Shown one piece after another: positions 10,405-22,299 of a stretch of DNA of 64,000 nt (its first letter is position 1; each line of letters begins with the position of its first letter). Both the position numbers and the translations under genes were made by a program. Under the pieces are notes generated by a model. The model searched no databases, was not told where the DNA came from, and was given only the letters and a program-made list of their open reading frames with translations. The stretch is from Turbatrix aceti (taxonomy: Eukaryota; Nematoda; Chromadorea; Rhabditida; Panagrolaimidae): assembly GCA_963969345.1 (NCBI GenBank), contig OZ017768.1, positions 868,001 through 932,000 of the forward strand, read 5' to 3'.

Positions 10405-11380
10405 AAATAAAAAAGTTATAACCACTGACATGAGTAACAGTGAAACAGATAAATAAATAAGTATATATTATCTTGCATTTGTTGTTAACTGAAATAAAAG
10501 TTTTAATCATAATCGTAAGGGTTGCTAATGAAGAGATTGCCAGCAAATACATAAATGCCATTTAGAGCATCATAAGCACAGACAGTGCGCATTTCACTGG
10601 CGTTATTTGAGTTATCTGTGCCATTGGGGAAATCAGCGCTTTTGTCACCGGTTCTAAATGATGATTTGAATATGAGCGAGCAGATAAAAAATTGGAAGAA
10701 AAAAACTGCAAATAACACGCGGGGTATTTGGTAGAAATACATAAGCTGACGCCCCAATTAATGGTAAAAGCAAAATATTTTTTATTGTTGCTAAAGACTA
10801 CCAAATAAATATTTTTCATGACAATAGCAAGCTTTACTTTACTTTACTTTACTTTATTACTCTTACTCGTGCATAATTACTCATTACAAAATTAAAGAGA
10901 CAGTGATGAGTATCGAGATTGCACGAAGAGGGCGCCGTCAAAATAGCAAGCTGTACAGTTTTTTTGTAAAACTCTTTCGTCTGTACAATTTGGACACATT
11001 GCATTTTTTATGTAACAGATAACGTTTTAGTTTTTTTTATTATTTATAAAGATTTTCTTAACGTCACAGTCAAAACGTAATATAAATTGATTCCAACTGA
11101 TTTTGAAGATAAATTTCATCATTTTAGTCAAAATTATTTATTGCGTGTTCTAGCATCATTTTTTTGCGTTTAGTAAAAAAATATTTACTACGTTTAGTAA
11201 ATATTATAAAACGTAATATTTACTTTTATTTAGCTTAATCATTGGTGTGCCTGACGATTTTGAATGTTTTTGTTACGTGTTTCAGTTGTTCATTAAAGAT
11301 TAGGAGTGTTCCTGTCGCAAAGGTTTGTTTTCTGCTTGTGGCTTGCTTAAATTTTGAAACTTACTTATTTTTTATTTTAG
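10405..11380. other. Intergenic with retroposon insertions
   Basis: A diverged family-2 end lies at about 10417-10466 and a family-1 insertion with an 11-bp target duplication at 10834-10941. The remainder is AT-rich with poly-T tracts leading into the acceptor TATTTTAG (ends 11380) before receptor E. Confidence 0.5.
10834..10941 (-). mobile_element. SINE-like retroposon end, family 1, with target duplication
   Basis: Flanked by AATAGCAAGCT at 10823-10833 and 10942-10952, an 11-bp target duplication. Read on the minus strand it has CGCCCTCTTCGTGCAATC, then ACTCATCACTGTCTC and ends in TAATAAAG with a (TAAAG)n tail. A variable target duplication plus a pentamer tail is what 5'-truncated non-LTR retroposons (SINE or LINE ends) leave. 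Related copies: 2401, 21460 and 33234. Confidence 0.8.
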
Positions 11381-11390
11381 AACATTTAAA

Positions 11391-14300
11391 ATGATTCCAC
11401 CTTACCAACTTCTAAGTATCTACAATATTTTTACCGCAAGCATTTTTCAGCTTGTTCTTATTAAATCCTTGATTTCTCTGCCCCAGCTTCGCAATCGCGT
11501 CCATTTTAACTTCTGGACTATTTTCCTTGCTCAACACCTGACTTTACAAATTGCTATAATTTTAATTGTTGTTCAGAATACAGGATCTTACTTATTGAAT
11601 GAGAATTTCGAACCCAACACATTTTTTTCTTTTTTGACTTTGCAGATATTTGCACGAGTATTTAATTTTTTATTTGCTTGTAACCAAATTTTTGTCGTGG
11701 AACGATTTGTTGCAACAATCAAATATAAGTCGTACGAAAACAGAACTTATAATTTGGCATTTGCACTTCCGGCTACCGTATACATAATTGCATACGCTTC
11801 GTTGGCTGGTTGGATGTTCAGTCTGAAAGAATTGCGTGTTCCAGCATCATTTTTATTACTGTTCTCACAAAAAACAATGTATAATCTATAAAACAAAAAT
11901 GTATTATTCGCAATACAAAAATGTATGGGTAAACTGATCAACACATTCAATGTATAAATTGCGTGATTATACATTTTTTGTATTAGTAATAAAACCACTA
12001 TTGTATTATACGTTAAACAAAAAATGTATAAAATGAGGCTTGGCAAAGTGCGTTGAATGCGTTTTCCTTACTGTCGTTTTTAGGCCACCGTTCGTTCCCT
12101 CGTTGCAACCCCCTTGGTTTTCGGTACTTTTTACATAATTTATTGATAACGACAAATAAAAAAAAACAAACTAGCAACTCCACACAAAAAAGAAAAAAAA
12201 TGAAGGTATAAAATGATGAGATGAGGGAAAATGAGCAGGATCTTTTGCAGTCGCTTTACCTAAAAACAAAAGAGTTCGTCAGGTCTCCGAGTTTTTCTTC
12301 CAACTTACAGTAAATTTGAAGAGAAGCAAGGTTGCACATCATCTGAAACTTTTCGTGAAAACAATAACGAAGCTTTAAAGTTTTTATCCCCCCCTTAATT
12401 TCACACCAACTGCCTTTAAACCTATTTTTTACTCTTTTTCGCGATTGTGAAGCCGGTTTGGCACCCCATCTGTCGCAGCGCAATCCTACCTAACAAATCT
12501 CAAGCAAGAACTCATCATACAATCGCAAAAAAAAATTAAAAAACAGGTAAAACTTGGTTGGTTATCAAAAAAGTGCCCAATTATTTTATAATCTTTAAAA
12601 AAACTTACGTTGGCATCATCACCCCATTGGAGTGATGCTGTCACCACACCGGTCAGTTGGAGCCGTTTGGAGGATGTCACCTGAAAAATCTGAAATAAAA
12701 ACAAGACAATTCACGCTAAAAAAACAACAATTACAACACGAACGAGAAAAAAAGAACATGGACAAAAAAAGAACAAAGTTGGGCTGATCAAGCCGAGCGC
12801 TGCGACGCAACATTCGTGTTGAGACTCCTCGACAACGGAAAAGTCGCAGAACGCGCTGTTTGTAAAATTAATTGGACGAAATTTATTTCTAAATTCGAAA
12901 ACTTTGAATAGATATTTGTAAATTTTTTGTTTTTTGACAAAATAGAATCACGTATTGTCGTTCGAACTGGGCTACTGGCGTTTTTCAAAATTTTCATTTT
13001 TGACAAAATTAAAGGAGGTGTACTAGAAAATTCATTACTAGGTAAAAAATAAAGTTACGCATGCAGTTAAAAATGAATTCGAAGCGCAACAAAATTTTCT
13101 ATCCAGTAAAAATATGCACATGATTCATAATAATTTTCAAATGCCTGAGAAACTCAAACTTCCAAAAAATTTTCCTGAAATATGAATTTTCAAAATTTTT
13201 TCGAAGCGTAATCCAAAAACTAAAATCGGCATCGCATTCTACAGTATCTTTTACATCTGGAGCGATTGTTTCAGAATTTTATATTTTTTCCGCGCGCCAG
13301 TGCAAATTTTCTTCTGAACCTCCTTTTTTTGGTGAGCAGACACCAAAATTTTTCAAAGTAGGGTTCGGTAAAAAAATCGGCATGGATCGCGTTCGAAATG
13401 CATTTACGCGAAAAGTTAGGGTCCGGGGCAGAAATGAACGCTGAAGCGAATGACGTACTCTGTTTTTTAAATTGAGTTCTAAAAAGTTCCGAAAATCTAA
13501 TTTTTCTCAGAAATTTCATTTTTTTCAAAACTTCTAAGGTGATAAGGTATAGATTTTTCTTCAAAATCAGTTAGAGAATTTTGTTTCGTTTCAGAATTGC
13601 TTTTGTTTGCCTTCCTAGCTCATTTTGTTTATGCGCCGCGATTTTTCTACCATACCTCCTTCGATTTTGTTAATTTTGACCGAATTAAAAAAAAAGAATT
13701 ATGTCAGCATAAAGAACACCCCTGAAACTGTCTGTAAACAAAATTTCATAAAAAAAACTGAATTTTGGGCTGAGTTACATTTTTTTGTAATTTGGTGCGA
13801 AATCCACATCCTCAAAATGCATTGACTCGCGCGCAACATGCGAACGCCTCAGCAGGCAATACAAATAATACATTTTTTGTATTGCCGCTGCAATTGCCGG
13901 AAATTCCTGTTTTATACATTTTTATGTATAACTCATGATACAAATAAGTATGAATCAGTAAGACACAACAATTGTATAATACATATTTTTTTGTGAGTTG
14001 ATACATTTAATTTCTTTTATTGTACGTTTTTTATTTAAAATATTTGAGATCTTTGGGTATACACAAACTGATATCAAAATTAAAATTTTGTTTCTTCGAG
14101 TACACTAACTAAAACCGAAATCGGTTTTGTATGACTCAGTTGATTTGATTTTTCGGTTTCAAGTTGAAACCACTGTTCTTCAGGGGATGAAGATTTTATT
14201 TGATGTCAATAAACGCATGCAAAAGTTGACTTTTAATTCGGCGATTATTCTTACACAACGTTATCAGGTTAGTCTGGTTTGAGTTTGTATATCTTTCATA

Positions 14301-14651
14301 TCTTTGACATTTTAGATATCCGAAAACCTTCGAACAATAATTCTAGGTACACCTTTTCTTGTCAGCAGTAATCTTGCACTTTTATCTGGCACTATAGCCG
14401 CTACTGTCATTCGTTTATACAATCCAAACTTGAAAATGATATTTGTTCAACAACGTATTACAGCTATCCATCTTACTACCTTGATTGTGGTCTATTTAAT
14501 TTTGCTAGCAGTTTTAAATGCCAAAAAAATACAGAATGATAAGATGATCTTTCATTTTACAAAACCTCGAACAGGAGGTAACGTTCAAAAATTTAAAAAA
14601 TCATACGTTGAAGCCGAGGTTTATTTCCAGCAGATTGAAGCTAATTGGTGA
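11391..14651 (+). pseudogene. Serpentine chemoreceptor E, disrupted by a 2.1-kb insertion
   Basis: Subgroup A-G receptor with exon 1 split by an element. Exon 1 is 11391-11863, the element is 11864-13997, a TT repeat follows at 13998-13999, and exon 1 resumes at 14000-14021. Exon 2 is 14184-14267 (84 bp) and exon 3 is 14316-14651 (336 bp). With the element and one TT removed, exon 1 is 495 bp (as in F and G), reads in frame into IHLIS, and splices with GTACGT; no other defect is present. ERFVATIKYKSYENRTY and ISENLRTI are intact. As it stands, translation runs into the element and stops after SQKTMYNL (TAA at 11889-11891). The acceptor is 10 nt before the ATG. Splicing out of the element is conceivable but nothing shows it. 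Confidence 0.85.
11864..13997. mobile_element. Non-autonomous TIR element in exon 1 of receptor E
   Basis: Starts CTCACAAAAAA and ends TTTTTTTGTGAG, inverted ends that continue as TGTATAAT / ATTGTATAATACAT-type subterminal words. It is flanked by TT on both sides, and the host frame is exactly restored when one TT is removed. Length is 2134 bp. Subterminal regions are rich in repeated TGTAT/ATACA words (about 11870-12030 and 13855-13990). No transposase-like open frame is visible, so I infer a non-autonomous DNA element; its superfamily is unclear because a 2-bp TT target is unusual. Confidence 0.75.
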
Positions 14652-14790
14652 AGTAAATTATGTTGTTTTTATTGTTTTTGTTTTTGTTTGTCAATACAAA
14701 ATAAAAAATATTTATATCTGTGTAGACACTAAACAACCTTACACCATTAAATTTGTCATAAATGAAAAAAACGGGACAATTGTTTTTTTT

Positions 14791-14860
14791 ACTCTATTTA
14801 TTTTTTATTGTTATTTCACCGTTACTCAGTGGTTAGTTATCATTATCCAGAATCTGGATT
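14791..14860 (-). repeat. Family-2 retroposon end
   Basis: Plus-strand text TTTCACCGTTACTCAGTGGT then TAGTTATCATTATCCAGA is the complement of the family-2 3' end seen in receptor H, preceded by its T-rich complemented tail. Similar to the copy at 55687-55755. Confidence 0.6.
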
Positions 14861-15109
14861 CCAGATGTAAGGTGGCACAAACAATGTGCACGTAGGCACA
14901 GCATGCGCCTTCACCTTATTTTAGCGCAACAGAGCGCGCGTGTGCATTTTTTTGAGAGAGTCATGTTAAAAAAAGGCTCGATAGCCAGTAATAGAGTTTT
15001 TTGAATACGGTCACTTCGGTAGGGTTCAGCATGTCCCAAGGATTGTTTTTTAAAATAAAGCAAAGCCAACAACTTTGGCATAAAACATTTGGATGTTTCA
15101 AATCGCTGT

Positions 15110-15305
15110 GTCGGACAGTCCACCTTCGCGGGACACCAATTTTTATAAAAAACACATCTGAAGTCGAATCTCCACAATCCGGCATCTGAAAAATCTAATA
15201 TTGCGGATTTAGACCTTTCCCCTGGAGGCCCACATTGGCGACTCAAAACATTTGAAGTTGTTTAAATCATGTGTCCTCGATCCTAAATCGGCTTGCAGAG
15301 TGGCT
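15110..15305. repeat. Single-arm relic of TTAA fold-back family
   Basis: Contains AAAAACACATCTGAAGTCGA, CAAAACATTTGAAG and ATCCTAAATCGGCTTGCAGA, all matching the right arm of the fold-back at 24496-26134. The opposite arm is not evident, so this appears to be a decayed or solo-arm copy. Confidence 0.55.
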
Positions 15306-16041
15306 TTTAAATATGTATGTTGTTGTTTGTTGTTTGTTACAAACAAATGCATTTTTAGTGATGTGATTATGAATAGAAACAAAAAATGACTTTTAGGACA
15401 TTATAACGGGATGATAATAAATACAATTATGTTGGCAGTCATATCCGTGAGCATTAAGCATATTGCCACACAGTAATCGTTTATAATGTTACGACCGGTT
15501 TCTGAAGTCTGAAAACAGAACCTTAATGGAATTGTTTTTTCACACGTTTGTCAGCATTTTTTTATTTTATGGTTTTGGCTACGTGCAGGTTACATTTTTT
15601 TGTTTGTTATGTTCTATTTTTTTATTTAGTTGCAACCATTTGCTAAACTATACATTTCAGGGGAATAAGATTGTCTAATTTAAGTAATACGATTCTTATC
15701 ATTAATAGTGAAATTTTTTCTTTATTATCGTAACTAGCGCAACATATTTGCGAACAAAAAGTATTGTCGTTAATGAGATATGTAAGAATCAATTAATAAC
15801 ACAGTTAGTATCTTGTTTGTTTGCTGCAGTATTGTTAACCGTACTGCGACTCCACTTTTACGTAAAATTCAGTATTCGACACAAAATGCAAAAATCGGTT
15901 ACAATGTTTTGTTTTGGAAAAAAACAATACAAACCTAGAATGTTTGGATTTGGTATCGGGTTTCGACTCAACGTGCATCATTTATCTATCATCCTTTTTT
16001 TACGTTTTTGTTCTTTATTTTAGTTTTCAGAATTTTCTCTA

Positions 16042-18416
16042 ATGCTTTATTTTTACCAAATTATTATTATTTACAACATCATCGGTTCTGTTATACTTCA
16101 GCTGGTGCTTCTCAAACTTTTGTTTTCCTTGCCTAAACTCCGTTGTCGTGTTCACATAAACTTCTGGGGTATCTTCGTCGCTCAACACCTGGCGGTACAA
16201 GTAGCAATAATAATTATAGTCATTCAAAACATAGGATCATATATATTTATGGAGAATTTCAAACCCCAAACATTTTTTGGTATTCTGACATCGCAGATAA
16301 ATACCCGAGTTTTTAACTTTTTATTTGCGTGTAATCAGATTTTTGTTGTTGAACGATTCATTGCAACAGTAAAATACAAATCATATGAAAACAGAACGTA
16401 TCATCTGGCATTCACGCTTCCTGCTACTGTATACATCATTACATGGCCATTTTTGTCTGGGTTGATGTTATCTTTAAAAAATTGGCGGGTTCATGCTGCA
16501 TGTTTGCTACTAACTATGCATATGATTACTATTGTGGTAAGTTATTAATAAATATTTTGTCAAACATGATTGCTATGATTATGTTTCAGGGAATAAAAGT
16601 CCTCTTTATCGTCAATAAACGTATGCGAAAATTGACTTTTAATTCTGAAATTGTTCTTACCGAACGCTATCAGGTTAGACAACTGTTTTTTAATAAAGTA
16701 ATTGTTTTTGATTTTAGATTTCCGAAAACTTGCGGACAATCATTATTGGTACGCCGCTTCTTGTTAGCGGCAATCTTGCGCTCTTCTGTGCCACAATAAC
16801 AGCCACTAGCCTACGTTTGTTCGATCTCAACTTTGAGATGATTTTTGTTCAGCAACGTTATTCAGCAGCACAGCGTATCGCTCAGTTCGCGCAAACTGTG
16901 AAAAAAAGTGGCCACTCGGCTGAGGAAAATTTTTGCCTGCGCGCGTACTCCTGTTTTTCTTGAAAGTGCACCCCAGATAATCGCAAAACAAAAATATTAA
17001 GATGCAAGTGTTTGTTTAGATTGATATTGTCATCGATTAAGCACATTCTTGCGAACATTTTGATGCCATTTTTGAAAAAAAATATTTATTGTGAGTCTCG
17101 CTGCATATTTCCAAAAACAGACATTTTTAAAAACGTTTGTGATAATTTCACAAAAAGTGTTCTGTACAGAGTTCTGAAATTTTTATGACAGTTGCATACG
17201 GTGTTGAAGAAGATATCCTGAAAATTTGGTGCAATTTCGCCTTGAAATATTAAAGTTAGCTGCTGATAACTGTTTTTCCTTGTAAAATTGCGCGCAAGCA
17301 CACCCCTCTGTTCCTACTCATTGTACTCCAAAAACATTTTTTTGGTTACAAAAATGTTCGACCCCTTCACTATTGGAATATTAAAGCAATCGGAACTTCA
17401 ATACACAATTCGGGGGAGTGTCGTCGTCGAGTCGAGGAAGCACGGCGACGCGCACGAAGTTGCGGCAACAAGAAACGGGTGCCGCCGCCGATTGACCCTT
17501 CAATGAGTTGTTTGACCAGAAACAGAACAACTTCTTTGCCTTGCACATGATAGTCGTTCACTGCACACGATAGTTGTACTCAGGTACATCCCTGAAGGGT
17601 CAATCGGCGGCGGCACCCGTTTCTTGTTGCCGCAACTTCGTGCGCGTCGCCGTGCTTCCTCGACTCGACGACGACACTCGCCCGAATTGTGTATTGAAGT
17701 TCCGATTGCTTTAATATTCCAATAGTGAAGGGGTCGAACATTTTTCCAACCAAAAAAATGTTTTTAGAGTACCCTGAGTAGGAACAGAGGGGTGTGCTTG
17801 CGCGCACCTTTATAAGGAAAAACAGTTATCAGCAGCTAACTTTAAAATTCCAAGGCGAAATTGCACCAAATTTTCAGGATACCTTCTTCAACACCGTATG
17901 CATCTGTCATAAAAATTTCAGAACTCTGTACAGAACACTTTTTGTGAAATTATCACAAACGTTTTTAAAAATGTCTGTTTTTGGAAATATGCAGCGAGAC
18001 TCACAATAAATATTTTTTTTCAAAAATGGCATCAAAATGTTCGCAAGAATGTGCTTAATCGATGACAATATCAATCTAAACAAACACTTGCATCTTAATA
18101 TTTTTGTTTTGCGATTATCTGGGGTGCACTTTCAAGAAAAACAAGGGTGCGCGCGCAGGCAAAAATTTTCCTCAGCCGAGTGGCCACTTTTTTTCACAGT
18201 TTGCGCGAACTAAAAATAGGCCTACCGATACGCTGTGCAGCAGTTTTCCTCACTGTCATGATTGTCACATATTTTATTGCAAAAACGTTTTTGAATGCAA
18301 AGAAAATACTGGTAGTGCATTTTGTACCACCTCTAACAGGGTTCGGCGATCAAAAATCTAAGAAACCAAATCATGAGGCAGACGCTTATTTTCAACAATT
18401 TCAGGCTAATTTGTAA
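16042..18416 (+). pseudogene. Serpentine chemoreceptor F, disrupted by a fold-back element
   Basis: Subgroup A-G receptor. Exons are 16042-16536 (495 bp), 16590-16673 (84 bp) and exon 3 in two pieces, 16718-16868 and 18244-18416. Between them lie the fold-back element 16869-18237 and the second copy of a 6-bp target duplication (18238-18243). Taking those out gives exon 3 of 324 bp, in frame through TM7 to the tail ADAYFQQFQANL. As it stands, exon 3 reads into the element soon after RYSA and stops within it. ERFIATVKYKSYENRTY, the RYQ exon and ISENLRTI are intact, and an acceptor TTTTCAG lies 11 nt before the ATG. The break looks recent because the rest is undamaged. Confidence 0.85.
16869..18237. 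mobile_element. Fold-back element in exon 3 of receptor F
   Basis: 1369 bp. Terminal inverted repeat CACAGCGTATCG, with target duplication CAGCAG at 16863-16868 and 18238-18243. Most of the element is one long palindrome: the left arm (to about 17520) and the right arm (from about 17585) are near-exact reverse complements, so overlapping open frames on opposite strands encode almost the same peptide. The left arm lacks about 11 bp near its outer end relative to the right. No transposase is visible. Superfamily not assigned; a 6-bp duplication is uncommon. Confidence 0.85.
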
Positions 18417-19805
18417 ATTAGTGTTTTTGTTTTTGTTTGTCAAAATAAATAACTATCATCTTCGCCCACTATTTTAGTTTAACAATTTTGTTAGAACAAT
18501 TGTAAATAAATATTTACAAACTTTGTTTACAATTTTTTGTATTGTAAATAAAAATGCAATCCACGCGAGCTGCGCACTCGAGGGAAGTAGCGCAACATCC
18601 ATCCAGGACTTATCAATTCCTCGACTCCAAAGTTTGCGTTGACATTCACCGAAAGAGGTATAACGTCCCATGGATTCGCATTATGATATTGTATGTAATG
18701 TATTGCTAACCATTAAGAAGGACAGTAAATAAATTAAATACAAAAATACAAAAAATAGCTTTTGACCCCAAATGAATTTCAAAGTATGATATATATAGTA
18801 TATCCGATTATTCTGAAAGTCGCCTCTTTTGGAATAGTGTGTATTACATGTTTGTCAGCGTTTTTTTTGTTTTTTTTGTTTGTGTCATTGGTTTCTAATT
18901 ACATGAAAGAAAAATCCTACCTAAAAAATCTAAAACAAACAGATATGAAAACAGATGTAAAAAATGCCACAAAATAAAGCAATCTACCAGACAATTCCCT
19001 AAAGAGATCAGATTTGCAAGCTCATGCACTGCTCAGTTTTTTTCTTGTTATTCTATCTCAAGGTTTTCGCGCCAAAAAAAGTGATTACTGAAATTACATT
19101 AATTAAATTTATAAAAACAAAAAAATATGTTGAAAAAACCCGATTGAAGACATAAATTTTTTTGATCTTTATCACTTTATCCCTAACAGTTTACACTCAC
19201 ACACAGTTTACAGACACGTCAGTTGTCCGAAGGGCAGTGCATCCAAACTGATAATTAAAAAAAAAATCCCAAAACAATGCCAAAATGTTTTTTACATTGA
19301 TTTTTAACAGATAATTATTGCAAGAGAGATAGTAAGTTACGGAAGTTTATTTTTTCCTCGGTAATTTACTCTTGAAGTTTTTGTGCAGCTTTTTTTTAAA
19401 CATGACAAAATCATAATTGCTAACATGTACTCTGACCTTTTTTTTCATACGGATTTTGAATGAATTTTTCTAACATCTCTGAGGTACTCCAGTCGCTCAC
19501 ATCAGTCAGATCAAGCGGTCTAAAAATGGTTTTGGCACCTCATTATTGTGGGGGCTGAGTGCTCGTAGACCAAACTTTATACAGATTAGCCGTTGAGTCA
19601 CATCATAAAGCTTTTGTGTAACAACTGCTTATAATCTATGTAATAAATCCAACCTTACAATTTTAATGTTATATAATTTAAGTGTAGTCGTTCACATTAC
19701 CGTTTTTCGGTTACCGAGTCGAGTTGTTCAACCTTTTGTGTACGCAATAAATGTTTTTGTTTTGTTGTATTTACGTCCTGAATGGTTGTACTTCGTCATT
19801 TTCAG
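18417..19805. other. Intergenic, mostly AT-rich
   Basis: One 71-codon open frame at 18762-18977 encodes a hydrophobic stretch followed by a Lys-rich tail (YMKEKSYLKN), without family motifs; unsupported. A relic of the MITE found in receptor C lies at about 19185-19275. The acceptor CATTTTCAG ends at 19805, 9 nt before the start of G. Confidence 0.4.
19185..19275. repeat. Fragment of the receptor-C MITE family
   Basis: Contains CAGTTTACAGACACGTCAGT, then GGGCAGTGCATCCAA and an A-rich stretch, matching 8070-8150 in the MITE of gene C. Confidence 0.6.
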
Positions 19806-19814
19806 AATTCCTCA

Positions 19815-20854
19815 ATGCTTCCATCTAGGCAACTCCTAAGTATTTACAACGTCATTGCATCTGTCATACTTCAAATCATTTTTATCAAATCGCTGATTTC
19901 TCTGTCTAGACTTCGTCGTCATGTCCACATAAACTTCTGGGCCATATTCCTCGTTCAACACCTGACTGTAGAAATCGCTATAATTCTTATTGTCATTCAA
20001 AATATTGGATCCTATATATTAAATGAAAATTTTGGACGCTACACATTTTTCAACATTTTGACATCGCAGATAATAACGCGCATTTTTCACTTTTTATTTG
20101 CGTGTATTCAAGTTTTGGTAGTTGAACGGTTGGTCGCAACAGTTAAGTACAAATCTTATGAAAACAGAACGTATCATCTGACATTTACTCTTCCTGTTAC
20201 GATGTATATAATTGCGTGGACTTTTCTGTTTGGTTTGATGTTATCGCTCAGAAACGGACGTATCCCAGCTGCCAGTTTGTCACTGTTGATACACTTTATT
20301 TCTCTAGTTGTACGTTAAATAAGCTGAAATTATAATTCAATTAATGCAACCGTTTTTAGGGCATGAAAATCTTATTTGACGTTAACAAACGTATGCGAAA
20401 ATTGACTTTTAATTCATTGATTGTTCTCACTCAACGTTATCAGGTTAGTCAGTTGCGCAAAGTAACCTGATAGCTTAGATAGTTTGCGGCATTCTACAAT
20501 GTTTTTCTGGTGTTTCAGATATCCGAAAACCTTCGAACAATACGCCTTGGCACGCCACTTCTTGTCAGCGGAAATCTTGCGCTTCTGTGTGCGACAATAG
20601 CAGCTACTAGCATTCGTTTGTACGATTTCAACTTTGAAATGTATTTTGTTCAACAACATTATTTAGCTGTTTTCCTTACTGTTATGATCGTGATTTATCC
20701 TATTACAAAAGTGATTTTAAAAGCCAAAAAGATTTTAAGTGAAGATTCGGCTACCAACTGTGTTACTCCTCAAATCATAGGCAATGTTCAGAAACCTTTA
20801 AAGCTAAATCGGATAGCAGATATCTACTTTCAACAATTTCAAGCTAATTGGTAA
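19815..20854 (+). CDS. Serpentine chemoreceptor G (304 aa)
   Basis: Intact subgroup A-G receptor. Exons are 19815-20309 (495 bp), 20360-20443 (84 bp) and 20519-20854 (336 bp). The start at 19815 aligns with other members and follows an acceptor by 9 nt; the in-frame ATG at 19782 lies upstream of that acceptor. The membrane-spanning half ends ERLVATVKYKSYENRTYHL; note L in place of the usual F in ERF. Exon 3 begins ISENLRTI and ends ADIYFQQFQANW. It is close to F and E over exon 3, so it serves as the intact reference for those two broken genes. Probably functional; ligand unknown. Confidence 0.87.
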
Positions 20855-22299
20855 ACAATATACACAAAGTTTTAATGTAATAATAAATAAATGTTTTACA
20901 ATTTGTGATTTGTACGAAATAAAATTAATTCGTGGTAGGTTCCAAACTTTGGATACAGCGGTATTTGCCTGTGATATCAATATTTATGCGCATATTTAGG
21001 CGTATGTGTAAACTTTTAGGTTTATACACGAATTAGGAAAAGAGGGTAAATGATACGCCTATGGTCTACAAAGTCGCACATGTATTAAACTAACATAAAT
21101 GTCACAGACGCCATAATTTAGACAAATTACGCAATTAATTAACAAATGAAAAAAAACACAAAATACATGATAAAGCTAGATTGGATATGTCATCAAAAAT
21201 TGAGAACTGTACAGTCAAATTTTTGTCATGTAACATCATCTATGTATAGCATTCATGTAATGTGCTGATGCGCATGCTCCGCCCCCTTTACCAGATGTCG
21301 ACAAGGTCTTCAGTGAAATCCAAAGACCGGAAATAGATAGCTTGATAGATTTCCTTCCAGTCTTTAGTAAATTCTTCCAAGCTTTTTTTACTACTTACAT
21401 AGATAATTATATGAAAAAACATTTTGTTAGTATAACTTTGGTCATAGAATTTATAAAATGTCATCACTGTCTCTTTAATTTTGTAATGAGTAATTATGCA
21501 CGAGTAAGAGTAATAAAGTAAAAGTAAAAAGGAAAAGTAAAAAGCTCAACGGATTTATAAAATCTTTTGATGGTAGTTTTTAATTGTTGTGTGCATAAAC
21601 CCAAGTAAAACTTTCAAGTATTCAAAAATTAATCATTTTTAACTGCTACAAATTTGGAGTGTCTGCTCATGCTTATGTTTTTGCGCTGATACAACGCAAG
21701 CTCAATTATAAGTAGCAAAAATGGCGACCAACAATGCGACAATCTTCCTTCCGCGTAAAAACTTTGAGTAATGCCCCCTCAGTGCCCAGAAGATTATGAA
21801 TGTAAAGATATTGCTATTGATGACTATCCAAATATTATAATTGCGGTTTAAAACAAAGAACAACGCTTCACTCATTTTTTGTTTCACTCAGTTTCAGTTG
21901 CGACTAGCAACAAAAAACCTTTATCTACAAGGTGACATCTTTAAAAACGATAGAACAAATATTGTTTGTTAATTTTATTGTTATGAAATGAAAAAAATTG
22001 AGGAGGTACTTAAACCCCGAGTGTATGTTTTCTGTTTATGTGAAGCTTTTTGTGATTACTGTACGGTAGCATTATTTTTTTAACATCTGCATGCCTTAGT
22101 TATCATATTTAAAAAATGTCAACATTGCCCATCGTTAATGTTTTTTGTGTTGCGTCATAACGTTACATTTTTACGTAGACAGACAAAAAATAACAAATTG
22201 TAGCTTATCTTTAGAGACCGTCATTATCCTCTTAGGTCTTTTACGTCCACTCAAAAACCAAACAGAGGGTACATTGTTTACCCCGCATTGATCATAAAA
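20855..22299. other. Intergenic with one retroposon insertion
   Basis: AT-rich. The family-1 insertion at 21460-21552 is the only recognisable feature. No receptor exon motifs. The spacer separates subgroup A-G from the four-exon subgroup H-J. Confidence 0.45.
21460..21552 (+). mobile_element. SINE-like retroposon end, family 1, with target duplication
   Basis: Flanked by ATTTATAAAAT at 21449-21459 and 21553-21563. The body reads TCATCACTGTCTCTTTAATT, then ATTATGCACGAGTAAGAG, and ends in repeated GTAAAA/TAAAG-like tail units. Plus orientation; 5'-truncated relative to 10834-10941. Confidence 0.8.

Larger units (their letters stand above)
14652..16020. other. Intergenic with decayed repeats
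   Basis: Holds a family-2 retroposon end in minus orientation (14791-14860), a one-armed relic of the TTAA fold-back family (about 15110-15305) and AT-rich sequence. A 91-codon open frame at 15748-16023 has a short hydrophobic stretch that faintly recalls the TM7 part of the receptors, too weak to call an exon. Confidence 0.45.

Noticed and set aside
15748..16023. Frame resembling a TM7 part of a receptor
   Set aside because: Only a short hydrophobic match; no RYQ exon or ISEN motif nearby and no splice structure.
17288..17807. Matching open frames on opposite strands (peptide beginning MRASTPLCSYS)
   Set aside because: They are the same sequence read in the two arms of the fold-back element in receptor F, not two genes.
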